From Canna indica (Eukaryota > Streptophyta > Magnoliopsida > Zingiberales > Cannaceae): a DNA stretch of 64,000 nt. This document shows, piece after piece, positions 58,441-64,000 of this stretch. The DNA lies in the NCBI GenBank assembly GCA_034359265.1, contig CP136890.1, forward strand, positions 50,425,001-50,489,000, in the 5' to 3' direction. The notes beneath the pieces are model-generated. The model was not told where the DNA came from. It was given only the letters and a program-made list of their open reading frames with translations, and searched no databases. Each line of letters opens with the position of its first letter. The stretch's first letter is position 1. The position numbers and the translations under genes are program-made.

Positions 58441-59029
58441 TTCCTTTGTTTTTCATTCAGCTTACTTCAAAATATTTTTTCTTTTTGACCGGGTATGATT
58501 AGTGGTGCAAGAATAAAATAATTCCAATTTTTGTTGGTACAAATCCTTAGGATTTCTTTCAAAGCAAACTAAGTAATTTTCAAAATGGTTGCATAAATTT
58601 TCTTCCGATGGCAGTTCTCGCATCTATAGCTTAATTGAAATGCTTACAATTTTTTTATCTTTGGCATATGCTACCTCATATGGTACTTGCAGTTTTCATC
58701 TCCAAATAGTAACTCTCACTTAGTACGGGAGCTAACACTTAGGATAAAGGAGATATAAAGATTTGTTGGTCGAGCCAGCACAGATACAAATTTATACACA
58801 AGGTACAACTATTATCTTAGGTTGACAAATAGTTACTATACAACTTGTGAATATTTTGATGTATGTATAAATAGCATATTATTATTGACTTAGAGAGATC
58901 TTGTTCAGTGAATTGCAGAAAATGAGAGCCAATGAAGTAGCTTTATCAAAGCTAGAAAGTCTTATCCAGATTGCTCTACAATGAGAACAAAATTATGTGT
59001 CCTAAAACGAGCTTGTTTTTTAAAAAAAT
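58441..59029. other. Spacer without recognised features
   Basis: AT-rich, with no reading frame or repeat that I can support. A short stretch at 58925-58985 (AATGAAGTAGCTTTATCAAA onward) is open for about 18 codons only. Confidence 0.5.
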
Positions 59030-59661
59030 CCAACCACCTTTGTTATTTTTAATGGGAAGATATGCATTATAGGAAGAAAAAGAGAAGCTTAGTTGTGTAA
59101 TTAAAGACAATTAATTTCCCATTACCTTAAGACCATGAAACTAATACATGCTTTATTTGTTCAGCAAGAACCTGCAGGAACCAACATATTTTAAAGGAGG
59201 CGATAACGGCTTCGTACCAACTTTGGCAGGAAGTTTTCTCCAGCAACCATTTCCATACTTGAAAATGTACCTGAAAAATTTAGCTGCTAACATCCTTAGG
59301 ATATGGATTATTTTCCTTGACCAATACAAGAGAGTATGATAAGAAACAAAGTAAATTCCTCAACATTGATCACTTCTTATTTCATAACACTCTGTTGGTA
59401 ATGATTTTTTGGTGGTTGTGCTTGTAGAACTGCTCCCATTTCAGGCATTCAACATGGATCATTAGTGGTTGGAATTTTTGTTCTCCCACTTGAACTTGTG
59501 ACTACCAATCCTCAGCTTTGCATCAAGTCTCTTGTTGCTGATATAAAGGTCACAAACAAGAGCATTTAAATTCTCTATATATTTATGTGCCATATAATTA
59601 TTTCCTCTGATCTAATGTAATGGATAGATTCTATTGTTTTTATTTCTTAATAGTTTCATAT
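59030..59661 (+). repeat. Unidentified gene fragment, copy c (best preserved)
   Basis: 59148-59339 is open as LQEPTYFKGGDNGFVPTLAG, SFLQQPFPYLKMYLKNLAAN and ILRIWIIFLDQYKRV, then a stop. The second part, about 59430-59547, reads TAPISGIQHGSLVVGIFVLP and LELVTTNPQLCIKSLVADIK before GTCACA. Copies a and c share both parts; copy b shares only the first. The replacements among copies are mostly conservative, which hints at a real protein ancestor. Confidence 0.6.
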
Positions 59662-60018
59662 GTTTTTATTTCTTAATGCATGCTCTAGTTGAATCTTTCT
59701 CTTCCCCTTGTCGGCTTCTGAAAAACCCTACATAGTTAGGGTTATCAGCCCCGATTAATTGCATCGAGCAAAGGTAGCGAACAACGGAGCTAGGTTTCAT
59801 GGGGGATGAATCGATGAACCACCAGTACCACATCCGGCGATGGTATCGCACGGTTCACCCACCATCACCGACGCCATCTTCTTCTTTTCTCTCTTACATA
59901 TGCGCATCCAGGTTTAGTATTTTTAATCATAAATTTATATTTTTTATTTCATATAAACATTGCATAAAATTATTCATGACAATGGAGAAAGAAGTCAAAG
60001 GCACAAAAGGACACCATC
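59662..60018 (+). other. Possible first-exon fragment, unidentified
   Basis: GC rises around 59700-59900. An ATG at 59799 opens MGDESMNHQYHIRRWYRTVH and PPSPTPSSSFLSYICAS, followed by a possible donor in CCAGGTTTAG. The region before the ATG looks like a 5' leader. The downstream DNA is interrupted at 60018 by the CRM-derived element (left target duplication CCATC at 60014-60018). Identity unknown. Confidence 0.35.
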
Positions 60019-60914
60019 TGATGCAAGCACGGAAGTAAGCTATGGAGCTAGCAAGGAGAAGAGTTCAAGGCCTAGAGATGAGTTAGAAGTTCCACAAGGT
60101 CCAATCACTAGATCCAAGTCCAAGAAAATTAGAGAACCTTATCAAACTTATGTGCAACGTTTGGTGAGCAAGGAACTTAAAGATCCAATTCAAAGGAGCT
60201 TGCTGGGAGATGAAGAACAAGTCCATTATATCACTCTTATTGGGCTTGTAATGAACGACCAAGATGATTAGTTGTTGCTCAAGTTGTCCATTTAGTTTTC
60301 ATTGTTAAAGACCTTAAGTTATGTCATTTCATGTTTTGGATAGGTTATTTTGTTCTAAGGCCTAATACTTATTTGTTTTTGGGCCTTATGATGCTAAGTC
60401 CACTAGTCTTTATGTTTTAATTAGGTCTGAATTGTTTAGCAAGCAAACTTGTTTAAGGCTTGTTTTACAATTATGGAAAGTTTTTTATTTAGGTCTAGGT
60501 TTTGAGGTCTATAAATACCTCATTATTATGTATTTTTGAGAACTTTTGAATACATTACTTTGCTTATGCAAATTGTGAGGAATTATTCTTCTCATTTTAT
60601 TCCTAGAGCTTGTTAACTTATCAAGTCTTGTGCTTGTGGCGTTTCTTGGTTCTTGTTCCTTTGATCTAGGTTGCTAATTGCATGTTAATTAGAGGTCTAG
60701 TAGGAAAACTCAATCCCATTATCTAGATTGCCTTCTACGTTGTTAGATAGAGGTCTAGTAGGATACCTTTCTTTAATTTCTTGTTTTATTTGTTTTCTCA
60801 TCGTTTCCTCATCAAACCCCCATCCGGCCATACCCATCTTCACATACCCTCTTCCAAAAACCGACCTAAACCTCAAACTCGCACCTTCTCCTTGCTTTCC
60901 CCATCAAGATTTGT
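60019..60914 (+). repeat. 5' LTR of the CRM-like deletion derivative
   Basis: Starts TGATGCAAGCACGG and follows the CRM-like LTR to CCCCATCAAGATTT, where the last dozen bases are replaced by integrase sequence. Its tail-coding stretch is open here (GPITRSKSKKIREPYQTYVQ) but is LTR-embedded and not a separate gene. Confidence 0.88.
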
Positions 60915-61796
60915 AAACTTGGTACTAAACTTCTTTATTCTACTACTTGTCATCCACAAACTGATGGACAAACGGAAGTGGTTAATCGAACACTAGGAGC
61001 TTTGTTAAGGGCTGTTGTAGGTAAGAATTTAAAGACATGGGAAGATTGCTTACCTTTTGTTGAATTTGCTTACAATAGAAGTGTTCATTCTTCCACTACC
61101 TATTCACCCTTTGAAATTGTGTATGGATTTAATCCATTGACTGTTTTAGATTTAATGCATTTACCTTTGAATGAGATTAAAAGTATAGATGGACAAAAGA
61201 AGGCAGAATTGGTGAAATCTATCCATGAGAAAGCAATGCTGCAAATTGAGAAGAGGAACCAAGCAACTACACAAAGAGCAAACAAATGTCGCAAGTTAGT
61301 GACCTTTGAACCCGGTGATTGGGTTTGGGTTCATATGAGGAAAGAAAGATTTCCAACTCAAAGGAAGTCTAAGTTGGATCCTAGAGGAGACGGACCATTT
61401 CAAGTCTTGGCCAAAATCAATGGCAATGTTTACAAGATAGATTTACCAGGTGAGTATGGTGTAAGTGCTACTTTTAATGTTTCTGATCTTTCTCCTTTTG
61501 CTTTTTTAGATTCGAGGACGAATCTTTTTGACGAGGGAGGGAATGATGCAAGCACGGAAGTAAGCTATGGAGCTAGCAAGGAGAAGAGTTCAAGGCCTAG
61601 AGATGAGTTAGAAGTTCCACAAGGTCCAATCACTAGATCCAAGTCCAAGAAAATTAGAGAAGCTTATCAAACTTTTGTGCAACGTTTGGTGAGCAAGGAA
61701 CTTAAAGATCCAATTCAAAGGAGCTTGCTGGGAGATGAAGAACAAGTCCATTATGTCACTCTTATTGGGCTTGTAATGAACGACCAAGATGATTAG
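60915..61796 (+). pseudogene. CRM-like integrase C-terminal part with LTR-encoded tail
   Basis: Open from about 60917 ([20 protein letters not shown], then [18 protein letters not shown]) through HSSTTYSPFEIVYGFNPLTV, the conserved FEPGDWVWVHMRKERFPTQR, LDPRGDGPFQVLAKINGN, GVSATFNVSDLSPFAFLDSR and TNLFDEGGNDASTEVSYG to the stop at 61794. The last 84 codons lie in the 3' LTR. No stop interrupts it, unlike the minus-strand copy at 37638-39233, but the first two catalytic acids and the zinc-binding part are deleted, and no promoter-proximal gag remains. It is a remnant. Confidence 0.85.
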
Positions 61797-62442
61797 TTGT
61801 TGCTCAAGTTGTCCATTTAGTTTTCATTGTTAAATATCTTAAGTTATGTCATTTCATGTTTTAGATAGGTTATTTTGTTCTAAGGCCGAATACTTATTTG
61901 TTTTTGGGCCTTATGATGCTAAGTCCACTAGTCTTTATATTTTAATTAGGTCTGAATTATTTAGCAAACAAACTTGTTTAAGGCTTGTTTTACAATTATG
62001 AAAAGTCTTTTATTTAGGTCTAGGCTTTGAGGTCTATAAATACTTCATTATTATGTATTTTTGAGAACTTTCGAATACATTACTTTGCTTATGTAAATTG
62101 TGAGGAATTGATCTTCTCAGTTTATTCCAAGAGCTTGTTAACTTACAAGTCTTGTGCTTGTGGCGTTTCTTGGTTCTTGTTTGTTTGATCTAGGTTGCTA
62201 ATTGCATGTCAATTAGAGGTCTAGTAGGAAAACTCAATCCCATTATCTAGATTGCCTTCTACATTGTTAGATGGAGGTCTATTAGGATACCTATCTTTAA
62301 TTTCTTGTTTTACTTGTTTTCTCATCGTTTCATCATCAAACTCCCATCCGGCCATACCCATCTTCACATACCCTCTTCCAAAAACCGACCTAAACCTCAA
62401 ACTCTCACCTTCTCCTTGCTTTCCCCATCAAGATCCGTATCA
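61544..62442 (+). repeat. 3' LTR of the CRM-like deletion derivative
   Basis: 899 bp, from TGATGCAAGCAC after the purine tract GAGGGAGGGAA to AGATCCGTATCA. It differs from the 5' LTR of the same element at a modest number of sites (for example TTAAATATCTTAAG against TTAAAGACCTTAAG). Confidence 0.9.
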
Positions 62443-62543
62443 CCATCTTTAATGCAAGAGAAGATAACAGCTCAAAGGAAAAAAAGAGAGTATATGTTAT
62501 TTACATACTGCGAATCCTTCTTATTTCTTCATAACGTTGATGC

Positions 62544-63014
62544 CTAACACGAGAAATGTGTGCTCCTCAACGTTCTCTTTCGTTTTTCCAGAATTCCAGC
62601 AACCTTTCTGCGTGCCCTGGAAGTGTTGTTCTGAGCTAGCCAAGAGATGCTTCTGTTTGATTTCTCCTCCTCCCCCACTTCCCTCAGCTTCGTCTGATCA
62701 CTGATGCAGATCGAGAATCGGACGACGGCCGCGTTCTCCTTGTTCCGCGCACATGAATTCTCCCTTATGATGCTAAGCATGGTAGCAAGGCCTCTAGTCT
62801 CGGCGATCTCCTCGATCGCCTCTTGGTCGCTCGATAGCAATGCGAGGATCGCTAGTGACTCATCCACGAGCGACTGATGAACGATGGCCTTCAAGACTAC
62901 GCCAATGACCCCTACCCTCACCGCCTTCCCACGGTTTTCGTGAACTTGTAGGGATGCCAAAGTGAATATAATGGTGCTTGGTGAAAACCGTGAAGAAATC
63001 TTGGTTGTTTTCAT
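62544..63014 (-). pseudogene. ARM-repeat C-terminus of a plant U-box E3 ubiquitin ligase
   Basis: A minus-strand open frame of 156 codons. From about residue 12 it reads STIIFTLASLQVHENRGKAV, RVGVIGVVLKAIVHQSLVDE, SLAILALLSSDQEAIEEIAE, TRGLATMLSIIRENSCARNK and ENAAVVRFSICISDQTKLRE, then a C-terminus with SRARRKVAGILEKRKRTLRS. These are consecutive armadillo repeats with the ending typical of plant PUB-ARM proteins (closest in memory to PUB9-like). ARM repeats bind the substrate; the U-box that recruits the E2 lies upstream in the gene. Before residue 10 the frame has no ARM similarity, so this is either a last exon or a truncated copy; no U-box was found in the remaining kilobase. Confidence 0.7.
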
Positions 63015-63255
63015 GAAATATTTTCATAATGGCTCAAGCCTAGGCTGGTATTGGAACTGGATCAAGTTAAAAAATTCTCAGGTTCACGAATAATATAGTT
63101 TCCTACTTGATGTCAAACAGTATCTTACTCCGACTAACAAGTGTTTTTTGCCGAAATCAGTTATTAGTCTTCCATGTAGTTTCATCAATAAATGCTGCGC
63201 AAATATTTCTGTCAATGTTTATGTAGATTGTTGGTTTCATGAAATTGTTCTGCAG
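63015..63255. other. Spacer between two gene fragments
   Basis: An open stretch from 63148 lies upstream of the next exon in the same frame, but its sequence (SVISLPCSFINKCCANISVN) shows no domain. A pyrimidine-rich tract and CAG at 63253-63255 suggest it is intron. Confidence 0.45.
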
Positions 63256-63342
63256 GCAAGTGTTCATACACCTGGATTAGGATTTGTCTTACTACATCAT
63301 GTAATGGGAGAGACTGATGGAGAACGTGGTGCTTGGTCGTAC
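63256..63342 (+). pseudogene. PYROXD2-like FAD oxidoreductase exon
   Basis: After CTGCAG, ASVHTPGLGFVLLHHVMGET, then DGERGAWSYV, reaching a GTATTT donor. The LLHHVMGE-D-G-RGAW-Y block is characteristic of the phytoene-desaturase-related flavoproteins of the PYROXD2 type and is normally followed by a GGMGS motif in the next exon. That next exon is not recognised in the remaining 650 bp. It may be an exon of a real gene running off the right edge or a stranded fragment. Confidence 0.6.
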
Positions 63343-64000
63343 GTATTTATTCCCATCTCTACTATATTTTCTACTTTGACATTGCCAAGCTTGGTTGATT
63401 TTCCCACTCTCACTTTCACTAAGAATGGAAATGTTTAATTTGACTATTGTAATCCATATATGTGACATATGGCTTCAGACAATGTTCAATTTGAAGACAT
63501 CTAATTCTTGTATCTGATCTTTTATGGTGAATATAATGAAAAAATGCAATTTCTTTATAACTCATGAGTAATTTTGTTGTCTTTTTATGTGCTCCTATCT
63601 TTTGTTCACCGCTATTGCAGTTATATTTAGAAAAAAAATATAGTTAACTGTTTAGGTACTTGTGACTTATTTGTTTAGGAATTCTGGTTTAGGTACTTCA
63701 GAATTCCATTGTGGCTTTTGATTTATTTGGTTGTTTGCAGACTATGCATTGTACTGCAAAGTATGGATTTAGTTTTCATGATTCTTTAGCTGATGAGTAT
63801 AATCTGATTATCATGTTCAATTGATTGACTTTTTGTTTATTTTTAAGAAGTAGTTGTCTTTATTGATTAGGTTGCTCAAATTATAATTGATGAATTGATT
63901 GTGTTAGCCAAGGGGTAAGTCTTGTCTAATTTGATTGTGTTGGATATGATTTTATCCTGCTGACATTTGATTCCATCACACAGGTTGTACTGCTTGATGG
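63343..64000. other. Right-edge spacer with weak exon-like pieces
   Basis: One short AG-to-GT bounded open piece at about 63871-63916 reads VAQIIIDELIVLAK before GGTAAG. Another AG occurs at 63984, after which VVLLDG is read to the window end. They could belong to the same gene as the PYROXD2-like exon, but I cannot show it. Confidence 0.4.

Larger units (their letters stand above)
60019..62442 (+). mobile_element. CRM-like element, internally deleted (LTR-integrase-LTR)
   Basis: 2424 bp with a perfect CCATC target duplication (60014-60018 and 62443-62447). It lacks the primer site, gag, protease, RT and most of integrase: the 5' LTR joins the middle of integrase at about 60915. The same family as 36991-43331, in the opposite orientation. 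The matching target duplication shows that these two LTRs entered together, so the internal deletion came later or was carried in by the element. Confidence 0.88.

Overview
This is a stretch of flowering-plant nuclear DNA made almost entirely of transposable elements and broken gene pieces. It contains Ty3/gypsy and Ty1/copia LTR retrotransposons with plant-type tRNA-Met primer sites, plant gene families (YABBY, pectinesterase, U-box/ARM), GT-AG introns and very AT-rich spacers. I cannot name the species. I see no gene here that is convincingly complete, and no rRNA, tRNA or CRISPR.

Layout. 1-4122: AT-rich spacer, a CGGTT-rich transposon end and one arm of a segmental duplication. 4123-10234: a nested stack, in which a Harbinger/Tourist-like element (TAA target duplication) holds a Tekay-type solo LTR (ACTAG target duplication), which holds a small copia element; the 3' part is tandemly duplicated around TATAA microsatellites. 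11453-12253: two copies of a long-hairpin MITE. 12674-20580: a scrambled Tekay/Del gypsy on the minus strand (LTR, partial internal region, LTR, partial internal region). 20580-25260: spacer, repeats and exon-like fragments. 25265-30818: a decayed Tekay/Del element on the plus strand. 30826-35653: a broken RecQ helicase gene, into whose zinc-finger exon a second, internally deleted Tekay copy (31547-35607, GATAA target duplication) inserted. 36991-43331: a CRM-like gypsy on the minus strand with target duplication ACCAT. 43610-43815: rhomboid protease exons. 44239-54648: a tandem duplication of about 5 kb; each copy carries a transposon that holds fragments of a YABBY transcription factor gene and a pectinesterase gene. 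55582-56100: INO80 remodeller fragment. 56158-59661: duplicated unidentified coding fragments. 60019-62442: an internally deleted CRM-like element (target duplication CCATC). 62544-63342: pieces of a U-box/ARM E3 ligase and a PYROXD2-like oxidoreductase.

The genes do not form a pathway. What links them is mode of origin: exons of unrelated host genes (RecQ, rhomboid, YABBY, pectinesterase, INO80, U-box/ARM, PYROXD2-like and several I cannot name) have been copied or stranded among transposons. Most show nonsense changes or frameshifts; several keep usable splice sites. The strongest points are the twin gene-capture element at 44-55 kb, the insertion that split the RecQ CDNC motif, and the paralogous empty site at 56161 that dates and bounds the nested stack at 4123-10234.
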